Part shown: positions 33,360 through 45,981 of the stretch, piece after piece
Position numbering within the stretch: position 1 is the first letter of the stretch
Layout: each line of letters starts with the position of its first letter
Origin: Acestrorhynchus altus
Lineage: Eukaryota > Chordata > Actinopteri > Characiformes > Acestrorhynchidae
Length of the DNA stretch: 64,000 nt
Assembly (NCBI GenBank): GCA_034509495.1
Contig: CM067521.1
Span: 22,648,806 to 22,712,805 of the forward strand
Reading direction: 5' to 3'
Translations under genes and position numbers: made by a program
Notes under the pieces: generated by a model
Told to the model about the DNA's origin: nothing
The model's input: the letters and a program-made list of their open reading frames with translations, nothing else
Databases searched by the model: none

Positions 33360-33625
33360 TTTTAATGTTCCACTGCTCAATGGTATACCTCTCTAGCTGA
33401 TGCCTGGCATTGGGCCTGGTGCCAATAGGTTCACGTTTATCTGCTATCTGATCCAGAGATCCTTATTCTATTGGCAGAACTTCTCTACAAGGACTAGATG
33501 AGCAGCAGTCTGTGTGCATTTGCACATCCATGCCAGCAATTGGAGTAGCTTAAAGTAGCTGAATGCATTCGTTAGAAGGGCTGTCCATAAACAGTTGGGC
33601 ATATAGTGTATCTGCTGCCAGTACC
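33360..33625 (-). mobile_element. MITE-like fragment ('tgtccaaatgtttgtggaca' family)
   Basis: 'Ttccactgctcaatggtata', 'gatgcctggcattgggcctg', 'ttggcagaacttctctacaa' and 'ctgaatgcattcgttagaag' are the reverse complements of landmarks at 38698-39140. Confidence 0.65.
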
Positions 33626-33639
33626 TAGCTCTAGTAATA

Positions 33640-34062
33640 GTAGTAATGCGATGAGTCAGTTTTGCTTTTCCTCTTCTGATTGGAAGAGCAATAGGGGAAA
33701 GGGGGAGGTGCAGGGGGAATAGAAACGGAAGACTGGCTTGTTTGTCTGTGCGAGCGAGGCCCAGAAATATCCTGTGCGTGCCTCCTCTCTCCATTGGTCA
33801 TTGTGAAGAACACAACAGCTCCTTGGTCATAAACATGGGCTCCTACACAGAAGCTGAGGAATTGGCTATAGGCCCCCGTGGCTGCCAGCCCCTCTCCTTC
33901 TGCGTCAAAATTACACTGTAAATACATTGTTGTCCCAGTTTAGCTCCTTGAAGTCGCCTCAGTTTATATGCACACAAGGACCATTTTGTTTCCGACCAAT
34001 GAATGTCGAGAGTTTTGAATCCATTTTTTGCTCTGATTTGCATTTGCGCAAGCCTTTTTTGC

Positions 34063-34114
<52 letters not shown>

Positions 34115-34535
34115 ATGATCCACCTCAAAAGCTGCAGGGAGGTCTTTTTGGAGGAAAGGTCAACAGTGGTGGGAGCCTTTGGCCATGAGGTCAGAAGCCA
34201 TGAATGGAAATGCAAGGTGGCCGGCCCTTTAACGGACCCCCGCTCAGCTTCTTAACAAAGGGAAAACAACACAAACAGAGCTTTGACCACAAAAAGCTAC
34301 TCTAAACAGAAGCTGACTTTAAACGCAGTTGAAAAGGCCAAAATACACTGTTTTGTGCAGCAAACAATGATCAAAACCTGCTCCATGGTTTCAGAGGTAG
34401 CAGGTTATTGTAGTTCACTTTCATTATCCGTGTTTTTACACCGTAGCCTACGAGACCTGCAGCAAGAGATTGTTTCCATAATCAAATAATCAATGCAGTG
34501 GGATTTTGTGAACAGTTTATTGGAACAATCCACAT
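33640..34535. other. Unique-looking segment with a (GT)n tract
   Basis: No exon is recognised. A (GT)22 microsatellite spans 34069-34113. The segment 33640-33960 is repeat-free by eye and may deserve a conservation check. Confidence 0.55.
34069..34113. repeat. (GT)22 microsatellite
   Basis: An uninterrupted GT run of about 45 bp. Confidence 0.97.
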
Positions 34536-35231
34536 CGATCAGCCATAAAATTATCACCGTCCACTTGATCAACTCAACTGACCACACAGGAGCACTTTGT
34601 AGTTCTATAATTACAGACTGTACATGTAGTCCTCCTTTCAGCCTGGACATCAATGATCAGAACCAACACAGAGCATGGTGGGTCATTCTCACTAACTTGA
34701 TGGTGTGTTGGTACACGTGGATCATACACAGCAGTGCTGCTGGAGTGTTTAAACCCTCTGTCACCGCTGGACTGAGAACAGTCCACCAACCTGATATTTC
34801 CACCCAAAAGGGAGCACTGATGAAGGACTAGAGGACGACCAACACAAACTGTGACGAAACAGATGAGCTTCTGTCTCTGACTTTACATCTACAAGGTGGA
34901 GACACTCGGTAGGAGTGTCTGATAGAGTGGACAGTGAGGGGACAGCGTGTTTAAACACTCAAGCAACAGTGCTGTGTCTGATCCACTCATGCCAGAGCAT
35001 TACACACCCCAGCGAACCACCACCATGTCAGAGCCATGTCCTGCAGCATTCCTTTAGTAGACACATCAGGGCTGCGTCTCCTTACTGTCTATTATATTAT
35101 ACACTCGTACCTAGTCTGTCCACTGCAATGCGGAGAATGACCCACCACCCACGTAATACCGGCTCTGTGGTGGTCCTGTGGGGTCCATAGAAACAAGGAG
35201 GTGGTTATAATATCATGGTTGATTAATGTAT
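34536..35231. mobile_element. Foldback element of about 690 bp with two long inverted arms
   Basis: The left end 'atcgatcagccataaaatta' and 'tcacc' is matched by the right end 'ggtggttataatatcatggt' and 'tgattaatgtat', a Tc1/mariner-like terminal pair. The arms mirror each other: 'agcagtgctgctggagtgtt' (34732) against 'gtttaaacactcaagcaaca' (34949), and 'gtgggtcattctcacta' (34679) against 'gagaatgacccaccaccca' (35133). No open frame encodes a transposase. This is the most complete copy in the window. Confidence 0.8.
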
Positions 35232-36057
35232 ATGGCAGTTCGTAATGCATCAAGTCAAGAAAATCAAGCAAATTCAAGACAAGAAAAAGCAAACAGTCGA
35301 CATGATTAGAAGGTATGCGAATATCGTGCTTCCTCAAATTACTCCCCCGCAAATTCTGGCTGGGTCATTCCTGGCTTTCTGAAACTGTAAAGTAGAAACT
35401 GTAGACACTACAAATAAAGCTGATGTACAGTTTTTGCAACAGTTATTAGACGTACTTATTATTGCATGGCAATTTATAACCTGGGTTATTAACACTTGCA
35501 GACAGAAAGATTCCCAGACTGGAATTTTTGATATCTATAACTGCACTGGCCCATATTCACATGCAGACACACATGCAGAGATTGAGCATGAAAATAACTT
35601 GACACATAATGCAGTTGGACACTCCCGTTTGGAAGCAGTTTGAATGTTTCCAAAGAGAACGTTCGGGAACCTTGCCGGCTGTGACCTTGCAGTAACCCAG
35701 AAATTACAGCTGGTACTAAGATTAGTAAAACGAGACTAATGTAGCATGAGCTCTTTTCAATGCGCTGTCATAACACTCAAAATAAGTTATGTAAACTGGT
35801 CAGCCCACGTTTTTGCAGCCTTATTCGGATTTCTGATACTGTGGTACTGCATCTCCAGAAATTAGTTTCATGGAAAAAGTTCATTTATGTTCTAGGGCTG
35901 GGCGATATGGACCAAAAAGTCATACCTTGATAAAGTTTAGCTGTGGCAACATATTATATGTGATACAACACCTGATCTTCATTTCTTCTTCATACACACT
36001 AAGTCATCTTCATGACAGAGGTCTGTCTAATGTCCCCTCCATGGTGTGAGAATATGA
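35232..36057. other. Intronic or intergenic, nothing firm
   Basis: No exon is recognised. 'Tctagggctgggcgatatgg' at 35892 begins a short decayed MITE-type stretch. Confidence 0.5.
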
Positions 36058-36059
36058 AT

Positions 36060-36504
36060 GGGGTGGAACAGAGCAGAGGAGGAGCTGATAGCAGGGGATG
36101 GAGCAGAGTAGAGGAGGAGCAGATAGCAGGGAATGGAGCAGAGTAGAAGAGGAGCTGATAGCAGGGGATGGAGCAGAGTAGATGAGGAGTTGATAATAGG
36201 GGACGGAGCAGAGTAGAGGAGGAACTGATAGCAGGGGACGGAGCAGAGTAGAGGAGGAACTGATAGCAGGGGATGGAGCAGAGTAAAGGAGGAGCTGATA
36301 GGGAATGGAGCAGAGTAGAAGAGGAGCTGATAGCAGGGGATGGAGCAGAGTATATGAGGAGTTCATAGTAGAGGACAGAGCAGAGTACAGGAGGAACTGA
36401 TAGCAGGGGATGGAGCAGACTAGATGAGGAGTTGATAGCAGGGGACAGAGCAGAGTAGAGGAGGAGCTGATAGCAGGGGACGGAGCAGAGTAAAGGAGGA
36501 GCCT
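36060..36504. repeat. 35-bp minisatellite, about 12 units
   Basis: The unit is 'ggagcagagtagaggaggag' plus 'ctgatagcaggggat' (35 bp), with a few units shortened. On the minus strand no frame has a stop, so overlapping open frames of 166 and 197 codons appear with a 35-residue pseudo-period. They are not genes. Confidence 0.93.
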
Positions 36505-37065
36505 TTGCATTCAGGATGTGGTTGTGTTTAGTGGAATTCATTCTTGCCTCCAGTATTGCAATGCCACTGGCAGCAACACAACCCAAAAGCATGATGGATC
36601 CACCCCATGCTTCACAGTTGGCAAGGTCTTCTCCTCAAATGCAGTTCCTTTCCTCTGCCTCTATTGATTGTGGCCAAGAAGTTTTATGTTGCCGTCATCA
36701 GTCCACAGCATTTATTTCCAAGACTCATCTGGCATTCTAGATGTTGTGTAGCATATTTGAGACCTTGTGATGTTCTGTGATGAACATTTGCACCAACTTT
36801 TGACTCTGTTAAACCTACATGTTGGATCTTGGCAATGATATAGGAGTTATGATTAGCATCATATGAGCAGGATAAGGAGTTTTTATCAGTCTTCCCGATC
36901 TCCACTTGACCTTCCCAGTTCTTCTGAACTGCTGTTTCTGAACATTCTCCACAAACAAAATGCTGAAAATGCTTAAAGCCTCCTTCTGCTTTGTGGGCAT
37001 CTATTACCTTTGTTTTCAGATCTTTAGACACTTGCTTAGCTGAGCTTGTGTTTGATGAGCATTAG
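36505..37065 (-). mobile_element. Tc1-like transposase remnant, N-terminal part
   Basis: On the minus strand a frame begins MSKDLKTKVIDAHKAEGGFK, the start of the helix-turn-helix region of one fish Tc1-like family. The plus strand shows 'caacacaacccaaaagcatg' and 'tggatccaccccatgcttca', typical of the same transposase. Stops and deletions are frequent. Confidence 0.7.
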
Positions 37066-37679
37066 CACAGGGTTTAATGTTTAATTCAGCTGATAGTTAC
37101 TAATTACAATTAATGACTTTCCTCAGGCCTGATTTGCTAATCAGGGACTAAGAGTTTGTCCATATGGATTTGCTAAAAGTATTGGGTTTGAGCAGCTACC
37201 GAGGCTGTTTACTACTTCTTTGGCCAAGGGTGCCAAAAGACTGTATATGTATGTTAAATACCGGTAAACAACTACAAGCAAAAGCAATGCTTTGATCTTT
37301 TCATATGTACATTTTAAATAAACCCTTACACAACAAGTTTGCAACAGCTATGCTTCTGTTTTTCTTGTGTAAATCCACTTAAATGTCTATATTATTATAT
37401 AGTGCTTGCAAGTTTGTGGTCCCTTTAGAATGTTATGTTATATATTTCAGTATTAATTTGATGTAAAGCTTCATCATTGAATAAGGTCCTAAAAGGAGAA
37501 TCAAATCAAACAATTGAGACAACAATATTACACTTGTACATTTATTTTTTGAGGAATAAGATCCATTATTACATATATTTAAGTGGAAAAGTATGTGATA
37601 TTGCTGATAAGTGTTTGTAATCAATGTGATTGTTGGATTGAGCACCTTGTTCTGTGTGTAATAGTGCACAATGTGACAA

Positions 37680-38155
37680 ACTAACTAAAGGCCTTTTTCA
37701 CATTGGCTAGTGTTATTGGTTATGAGTCCACCAGCAGGGAAACACTCAAAGACAACGGTGTGCATGACAGGGTTGCAATTAGAAAGCCGCTGCCTGTCTA
37801 CAGATCACATGGACAAGTCAGAAGGCTTTTGGAACAATTTCTGTGAATAGATGAGACCAAAATGGATCTTTTTGCTTTAAATGAGAAATGTTTACTGCAC
37901 TGCATTCCAGAACAAAATCCTCGATCCCATCTCTGAAACACGGTGGTGGTTGTATCATGGTTTGTACCTGTTTTGCTCCATCTGGGACGGGATGGAACAA
38001 TAGCTTCTGAATTATATCAGCAAATTCTAGAGGAAAATGTCAGGACATCTGTCAATGATCTGAATCTCAACAGATCATGGGTCATGCAGAAAGACAATGA
38101 CACAAGCCTTCAGTCGTTCTATCAAAGAATAGTTCCTGACACGAGATACTGAAAG
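37680..38155 (+). mobile_element. Second Tc1-like transposase remnant
   Basis: Plus-strand frames read 'atgagaccaaaatggatctt', 'cggtggtggttgtatcatgg' and an ELYQQILEENVRTSVNDL stretch followed by VMQKDND, which fits the C-terminal half of a Tc1-like transposase (the W..QQDNDP type motif). It is degenerate and inactive. It may represent the complementary half of the preceding relic, but the orientation differs. Confidence 0.65.
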
Positions 38156-38697
38156 CCATGTCGGATATGTAATGTTGGATCTTTTTCCTCAATAAATACA
38201 CGACCAAGGTATAAGTGGAACTCAGGGTATAATGCAGTGAGGTCTTCGTCAAAAGATGAACAACATAAAAGGTGAAGTGAATGTACGTGTGTTTTGAGTG
38301 TGCACGTAGAATTGACATTGACAATTTGGGGACATTCTGAAATACTTAAATACTGCAGTAAATATATGTGGGGTGGAGGGGGCTGGTTAGTGACAGATGT
38401 ATCAGGTTAAACGTTAAAAGCAATGGCCATGTGTTCTGGTTATAGATGTAGAGGATGGAATCATTCTGGTGTTAATTCTTTAGAAACAGGATGGAGTTCT
38501 TCAGAAAAGAGGTGAAACCATGTGGTATTCAAATTTCAAGATGTTTAAGGCAGAACACTCGACACGCAACACAACAGTTTTCTTAATGTGGTTTCCAAAG
38601 CCATAAAATGTTCTACAGCATCTGAAGACTAATGTGTCGTTTGATTTATTTTGGGGTCAATATTGATCAATATTGGGGGTTTCAGGTTATATGAACC

Positions 38698-39140
38698 TGT
38701 AATATATGTCCAAATGTTTTTGTCATCCCTTCTAACGTATGCACTCAGCTAATCTATGTTCTACCCATTGCTAACACAGATGTGCAAATGCACACAAAGC
38801 TTGTCTAGCCCCTGTAGAGAAGTACTGCCAATAGAACAGGGCTCTGTGGAGCACATAGACATGAACCTATGAGCACAATGCTGCCTAATGCCAGGTGTGG
38901 GCTAGAGGTGTATAAAGCGCCCGGTATAGAACTGTGGAGCAGTGGAACCGTGATATCTGAAATTATGGTGGGGATTAGGTGGTGTTTGTTGCCGAGTGCA
39001 ATCAGATCATAGCAGTTCTCCAAAATGATGTAGTAAACCTTCTGTGGAAAGTAGAGAATGTTACTCCAACAAGCAGGAGAAACTCTGAAGACATTTCTGA
39101 AGTGAGCAGGTGTCCCAATACTTATGTCCACGCCGTAGTG
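38698..39140 (+). mobile_element. MITE-like element ('tgtccaaatgtttgtggaca' family), fullest copy
   Basis: It begins 'tatgtccaaatgtttttgtc' and ends 'gtgtcccaatacttatgtcc', an inverted-terminal-like pair. The middle has 'acagatgtgcaaatgcacac', 'gccaggtgtgggctagaggt' and 'ctgtggagcagtggaac'. It carries no coding frame. Confidence 0.7.
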
Positions 39141-39485
39141 TATTATAATACAGGATTTTTAAAAGTGGTCAGTCCAGGTTCACGGCTCTATTAGGTCCTT
39201 TTCACATTTCCGGGCGGCCTCTTCTGTTGGTTTCTGAAAGTTCACTTGGTTTCCATGTTGTGTCTCTTTGTTTCACAACTCTAAACCAAAACCACCTCAC
39301 ATGGGGATTCATCAGTTCTTGATTAAGGACACATGATGGCCAGCATGAGTCTGTGATTTGGAAAGTAGACGGCGAACGTTGCTGCAGCCTGTCTTGTAAT
39401 ATAAGAAGAGAATCGAATATGAAATGTAAGATTTACATGGTAATATTAAGGAACACATTAGGGTAGAGACTAGTTCTGTCATAGT

Positions 39486-39990
39486 ATGCACATATACACC
39501 CACTGACCACCCCCTTTACTGTCCATTTATCAGCTCCTCTGACCACACAGGAGCACTTTGTGGTTCTATAATTCCAGACTGTAGTTCATCTGTTTCTCTG
39601 CAGACGTTAGTCTCCTCCTTTCACCCTGATCTTCAATGATCAGGACCCCACAGGACCACCACAGAGCAGCTATTATGTGGGTGGTGGGTCATTCTCAGCA
39701 CTGCAGTCACACTGACATGGTGGTGGTGTGTTAGTGTGTGTTGCAGTGGTACGAGTGGATCAGACACAGCAGTGCTGCTGGAGTGTTTAAACCCCTCAGT
39801 GTCACTGCTGGACTGAGAACAGTCCGCCAAACAGAAGCCGACAGCGCCCTGTGGGCAGCGTTCTGTAGCACTGATGAAGGACTAGAGGACGACCAACACA
39901 AACTGTGCAGAAACAGATGAGCTTCTGTCTCTGACTTTACATCTACAAGGTGGAGACACTCGGTAGGAGTGTCTATAGTGTCTACTGGAG
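39486..39990. mobile_element. Foldback-family element, left arm plus centre
   Basis: It starts 'tatacacccactgaccaccc', runs through 'gaccacacaggagcactttg', 'caggaccccacaggaccacc' and 'gcagtgctgctggagtgttt', and reaches the centre 'ctacaaggtggagacactcg'. There the right arm is missing. Confidence 0.7.
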
Positions 39991-39999
39991 TGTCAATTT

Positions 40000-41485
40000 A
40001 ATTTTTTTTATCTACAGTTGCATCTGCAGTCGGTAAGAACATTTGCAACCGACTTGAAGAACCTGAGGAATCAGTGTCAAGTACAACGAAACTAAATACC
40101 TCCTCTGTGCTTAGAAATCTGGCTCAACACTCCTTTTCCAGAAGAAATGATGGACTTTTTATCCACATGTTGATTCATTTGGGACTAATTTAACCTGAGG
40201 TTGTTTTTAATGCTCGTTTACAGAAGGTAAAATAGTCCGGCTCTTGACTCAGGAACACACCGTCGCTTAAAATGACCGACGTGATGCATTCGGACAGGAC
40301 AAGAATATTTACAGTCTTTGTAATTTCTCATCCAGTGATGGATCAGTAAACCTTTTAAACACATTTCTGTTATAGAACCAAAAGTACCTCCAAGAACCAT
40401 TTGAAGCAGCTTTATTTCTGCACTCTAGAACACAAATGCAATTACCTACCTTCTGCTTAGTCTGACAGATGGGTTTAGTACACTGTATGAAAAGTTATTA
40501 AACATTTTACCATCGATTATAGTAATAAATTATTATTTTTTTCACCAAATTGTACAAGAAATTAGTGATCCAACGTGTCATGAGGTCAATAATGTCCTTT
40601 TCGTCAAAGATTGGAGTAAAATATATTTTATTGGGCAGATAGAATCTGCTTCAGGTCGATCTTTCATGGAAAATGAATATTACTTTTGTTTAAAGCAGCA
40701 AAATATTTACATGACATTGCATGCTGTGCGATGTGAATATTGCACGTGCCCACATTGTGATGCTAAAACAATATATTGTGCATCCCTAATTCACTAATTT
40801 TGACAATTGTACCATGATACTGCATGTTTTAATATGAAAATACTGCCAATACTGCCCTACAAGCACACATCCCTTAAGGTGGAATTTGCGTTTTGGTCTT
40901 TAATGATAGTCTTGTTTAACAGAGTGATGTTTGTCTGCTCATCGCTCAGTATTCATCCATCTAAAGGTCAGTAAAAACAAACGGCAGCTCGGCTTTGTTT
41001 AGGTTTCAATATGCCAATGATGACCCAAGCCATCGGGGGATGACAGTGAGTCAGGCATCATGAAATACTCATTTCTTGTAAGTGACCGGATTGCTTCCTC
41101 CCAGAAACCCCCCTCCGTTTGAGTCGGCTGCTTTTTGTTTTATTTTCATGTTTGTCTTCAGCCTGTAAATATACGTAAGATTAATCTGTTATTTGGGTCT
41201 AATTTCTGTGGACGGTCATGACCACTACAAGAACTGAGGGTTCCAGATTACATTGCATCGGGGTCAAAGCACTCTGTGCCATTGCGGATCCAATAAATCA
41301 CAAATGGGCAAAGGGCAATGTTTTATTTATAGCAGTATTGTTTGTCTTATTTATAGAAGATGTGGGCTCTCAAAATGAGATTTTTGGACGTAAATTGAAT
41401 TACATGAATTTGCGGAGCTACATCATGCCATAGCAGTGAGCCCTGTGTTGTAGTATTTGAGAAGACCAGAAGTCAACTGAATTTT
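40000..41485. other. Intronic or intergenic, nothing firm
   Basis: AT-rich DNA without a convincing exon. A short decayed MITE-type stretch lies around 40725-40795 ('gctgtgcgatgtgaatattg'). Confidence 0.5.
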
Positions 41486-41489
41486 TAAG

Positions 41490-41626
41490 TGCCGTGGTCT
41501 GGTGGTTGGGGAACCAGCCTTGTGACTGGAAGGTTGTTGGTTCTAATCCCTGAACTGGCAAGACATGAATGAAGTGCCTTTGAGCAAGGCACTGAACTCC
41601 CCAGCTGCCCAGGCGCTCACTGCAGC

Positions 41627-41682
<56 letters not shown>

Positions 41683-41735
41683 GATGGGTTAAATGCAGAG
41701 GACAAATTCCCGTGTGCAGCACAGTGGATTGATGT
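41490..41735 (+). repeat. tRNA-derived SINE with an internal (TG)n run
   Basis: A tRNA-like head has an A-box-like 'tggtctggtgg' and a B-box-like 'ggttctaatcc'. The body follows: 'cctttgagcaaggcactgaa', 'gctgcccaggcgctcactgc', (TG)26 at 41629-41680 and 'cggatgggttaaatgcagag'. It is the best copy of the family in the window. Confidence 0.8.
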
Positions 41736-41759
41736 GCCCCTTTCCTTCCTTCCTTTCCT

Positions 41760-43424
41760 GTTAATTTCAAAATCACGTCTTCTACTAAGAAAGGTGCCGC
41801 TCTAGCATGTATTTTGTGTTTAAGATCCCGTTAGAGAACGAGGAAAAGATCCGGAACCTCATAATAACTTGCTTTATGATTCAGTGACAGCCGGTAAATT
41901 GTGTGGTCAACAATTGAATCAAATCAAATTTCAAGTACAATTATAATTCAAGATGCTACAACTGTATATTCGGTTTTCACACTGGACTGGACAGTCTAAC
42001 TTTTCCACCTCACAGGTCACCTGATAACTAGAAAGCATAGCAGCCCACGAGAAAACAAAACTCACCTGTTATAAACTCACTGTGACATGGAAACGTGACG
42101 GTTAGGGCCTAAATCAGTCCCAGATCAGTCCTGTCCATCTCTGAAATAGGGACTGTCTCTATATGTCGGACCAGGGCAACAATCTATCTGCTTGTTCTAT
42201 TATATCTTTTTGATGTAGTCTAAGTTGTATTATGAAGTGTGTAAATATTAATATCTTATATAGTAATGTTTAATAACTTGTCTCATACTGACACTAGTTA
42301 ACAATATCTTTGACCCACCACCATTTGTGACGTATCCAGCAAGCTGATTGGCTCTTTTTGTTGAAGGGCAGGACTTAATCCAGAAACAGATGCCATGTTG
42401 AGGACGATGAAAACTAATTCATATTTCAACAGATTTCTGCAGCACATAACACCTTCAAAATGTCAGAAAAAGCTTTTGTCTCGTCCCGTGTGCAATTATT
42501 TATCAGCTCTGGGACGACAGGGCAACATTGTCTGGAGCACATGTATGTTTCATTCACTTGAGTCACACTGCTCATCGTATCTCGCAAACCCGATTGCCTG
42601 AGTAGTGTCACATGACATGTACAACACACGGGATTGGTCTGTGAGTTTATATGATTAAGTTGTAATGAATGAAATGAAAATATCGTTCTTTTTGAAAAGA
42701 CAGAATGTAAAGCATGGCAGTAAACTGTACTTGACGTGGAGAGTCTTGATGAAAAATACATTTGTGGGACTGTTATCTGCACTCTCCCAGATGCATCCTA
42801 AAGACAGAAGTTCCAAAACTCCTGGTGACAAGGACTTTAATCTTGGTAAAATGAGAAGAACACAGGTCTCAGGCTTGGTTGGTTAACCACTAGGTGGTGA
42901 CAGAATGTCACTGCTGTGGTGTCTGTTTCTGAAGAGAAAAAGAAAAGCTGATGATTGTTTAACTGTTTAATTTGTATCAGATCCTATCAGAACTGCTCTA
43001 TGCATGCCATGTTCATGGCTGGGCATCTTCAGGCCTCGGTGCTGCGACGAGCGACTCTGCTTGACTCTGTAACTGGAAAAAGAGGAAGTGTTACAGAAGT
43101 TTTTATATGCTTCATTACTGTTCAGAATACTGTAGTTCACACAGCGGTGATCAACCTCAGGCAAGAGATGTGTGTGTGACATTCATATGCATTATCACAT
43201 GCGGTTCTGTGGCAGAGGCAGAACCTGTCCCTTCCTTTTCCCCTTTATCTGAGCTGCCTGCACGTAAACAGCAGTAGGGTTTGGAGTCGACAGTAGGGTA
43301 GTCAGTATGACTGTTTCTGGTGTCTTTTCTTTGGAGTCAAATTGGGGTCTTTTATGGTGATGAGAAATAAAACCATCATGAAAATGTGATCTCTTTCTGG
43401 CAAAGTTCAATTTGTGACAATTAG
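41760..43424. other. Intronic or intergenic, nothing recognised
   Basis: No exon and no named repeat family found. The open frames near 42400-42900 are short and lack coding-like composition. Confidence 0.5.
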
Positions 43425-43735
43425 TGCGAATCGCCCAACCTCATTAGGACTCCCCCCATCGCACGCGATGACACTAGGAGCACATGCCTCTTTTCGAAAC
43501 TGACGTCATTGCAACATTGTTGGGTTGCCAATGCGCTACGTGCTGGCCAGCATCGCACTAGGTGTAATATGGGGAAAGATCACCATCTACCCCCCCCCCA
43601 CCCCCCCAGAGAGAGAGAGTGGCCAGTTTTGCTCTCCCTGCCGAGGGCGTGCAGCATGACCCGGGATTTGAACCCGCAATCCTCAGATCAAAGTGCTTGC
43701 ACATTAGACCATGTTTAGCTTCTTGTAAACGTGAA
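43425..43735 (-). repeat. tRNA-derived SINE, minus orientation
   Basis: On the minus strand the head reads 'tggtctaatgtgcaagcact', then 'tgcgggttcaaatcccgggt' with an intact B box, followed by 'agagcaaaactggccactct'. The tail 'tttcgaaaagaggcatgtgc' and 'gagtcctaatgaggttgg' is shared with 47435-47720. A poly-C/(GA)n run interrupts it. Confidence 0.75.
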
Positions 43736-44214
43736 ACCATGACTGTTTGTACTGGTGCATCTTCTCGGTTCCAACTCATTTGCAAACTTTAGAAAACTGA
43801 AATGCCCACATACGTATTGTATTCATTAAATGTTTTGACGTATCGTGGTACTCATGCCGTACCCAATGCCCTTGGACTGTAACTAACATAGTGGCACCAA
43901 TCCAAAGTCATAGTTGCTGTTGTGGTCATTAGTTGAGTAAAAGGTGATCTGATTTCCAGAAAGCATAATATTACAGATTAAATTTTATATTTTAAACCAG
44001 ATTACATTTGTTTCCCTAAGTTTCCCTGTGCCACTGGCTGCAACACAAGCCCAAAGGCATGTCCAATCCACCCCCATGCTTAACAGGCAATCTGCTCAGC
44101 ATCAAGATCGTGTTGTGGGTGCAATTTCGTACAATAGCAGATCTATTTTGATCTTCATTACAGACCCTTTTACAGCCCTATATTATATTAATGAGATCTT
44201 TTCTGAACACATAC

Positions 44215-44570
44215 TACGACAGTGCACAAGAGCTCAAGAGCTTACCTTGGAGTCTCATCTCCAGACCTGTCCCTGATTGAAAATGGGTGGGATGCTATTG
44301 GACGCTCTATCAACACTCCACCCCTACCGCACCATCTGCAGAACTGAGTGAGAACATTCAAGCTGCATGGGATGGATCATCACAGGACACCATTAGGAAC
44401 CTCTACAGCTCCATGCAGAGATGTCTGGCATGTTGCCGAACTGAGAGACACCACTTCTGTATGAGTAGATCAATCTTCCTTCTAAATAGCATTGCAACGG
44501 GACACATCCTTGTGGGTGCAGCTATTTGTGCAAATAATGTGAAAATAATTGTGAAAATAAAATTTCTTCT
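44215..44570 (+). mobile_element. Tc1/mariner-like transposase remnant, 3' part
   Basis: Plus-strand translation gives ENIQAAWDGSSQDTIRNLYS then SMQRC, the C-terminal end of a Tc1-like transposase (normally 'I..TIR.LI.SM.RR'). It is the same family as 49655-50290 in the opposite orientation. Confidence 0.75.
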
Positions 44571-44929
44571 TTAACTTCTTTATGCAACTTGGAGATCAAT
44601 TCATTGTTTACTCACTTAACTACTCAAAGTAACAGAAATTTAGAGTGAGGGTGCCCAATTCTGTTACACTGTATGTATGAGTCTCTTCTTACCCAGCGTG
44701 TGCCTTGCTCATCTGTAGAGTGTGTATGCCCACCCCGACATCCTGGCGACATACAGTAGTTCCCTCAGATAAGAGGGACGATCACTCTAGGGGTCCGGGA
44801 AACCGAAGGGGCCTTGTTGTTCCTGTTTGAGGGTGGCAGACAGCAGTTGAGTAATTTAGGGGAAGTGGAGGAGGAGGAAAATGGGAGCTTTGGATACAGC
44901 AAGGCTTCATGACTAAGGGTTTCCCTGTG

Positions 44930-44931
<2 letters not shown>

Positions 44932-44979
<48 letters not shown>
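44932..44979. repeat. (TC)24 microsatellite
   Basis: An uninterrupted TC run. Confidence 0.97.
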
Positions 44980-44982
<3 letters not shown>

Positions 44983-45220
44983 GCTCTTGATCACGAGCGA
45001 ATGTGGCTCTCTCTTCACGAGCACAACCACTAGTGAGTGCTGTTTAAGAGTGGCGCTCGAATATGAAAGCTCATTCTCAGCTGGGTTTGAACAGCAGGGT
45101 GTTTGCGGGCTGATCTGAGGATTTGAGCTGCATGGACACTGGATCCCAGCAGTGAGTTCACTGATTGCGGTGGCGCATTGTGGATCGTATGGTACAGCTA
45201 AGCTTTTTTTATTATTATAA

Positions 45221-45222
<2 letters not shown>

Positions 45223-45279
<57 letters not shown>
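45223..45279. repeat. (TG)28 microsatellite
   Basis: An uninterrupted TG run of about 57 bp. Confidence 0.97.
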
Positions 45280-45280
<1 letters not shown>

Positions 45281-45981
45281 CAGGCTTAACAAGGCATAAT
45301 TTGATATGAAGGATCAGCAGGTCACTTGAATCTGCTCTTTGTTTCTGAGGAAGTTAGGTTGACTAAGGCATGTTTATTATATTTGGTTAAGCTGCTGGGA
45401 GATTTGTAATTGATTGCTCAAAATGGAACCAGAACTTCTCAGATGTTGAGTTTACTGGCTGGGTGGTTTTGAGGCCGATACCTGTCGTTTTCATGTTGAC
45501 GTTCACTGTGTAGAGATGCCCGTGTACTCAAACCCTAAAGGCCAGTATGTTGAACTGGCCTTCAGGTTTTGCCTGTTTGCTTAATCGCTGACTTTGTAGT
45601 AGAGTATTAGCTTGTTTCGTCTAATGAATGTGCTCTCAATGCAGGCAGCTCCCAGAAAAAAAAACTTTCCTTTGGAATACTCTGTTAAGCCCAGGGCTGG
45701 GCAATGTGGGAAAAATATCGCAAGCACATTTTAGACTTTTTCATTTATCATTACAATATTTATTGTGATACTTTGAGATGATTAAATACTGTTTTTTTAA
45801 CACCTGCTGTCTGAAAACTATCCGATGTGATGCCAGTGGATTTTAGACAAGATTAGCTGCATTCTGTGTGGTTAAACAGGACTAATTACATATACATTGA
45901 TGACATGCACAGAAAAGCATATTGTGTACATATTAAACATATGAGTATGTGTATGTATATATATATATATATATATATATA

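Noticed and set aside
33631..33927. Overlapping minus-strand frames of about 100 codons
   Set aside because: No recognisable domain, and composition is like the surrounding intron. Kept only as a repeat-free block for conservation checks.
35999..36592. 197- and 166-codon minus-strand frames rich in Ser, Leu and Cys
   Set aside because: Artefacts of the 35-bp minisatellite, whose minus strand lacks stops in every frame.
41490..41560. Possible tRNA gene on the plus strand
   Set aside because: A/B-box-like promoter elements without a foldable tRNA. It is the head of a SINE with multiple copies in the window.
43660..43715. Possible tRNA gene on the minus strand (good B box)
   Set aside because: No complete cloverleaf or acceptor stem, and it continues into a SINE body shared with two other loci.
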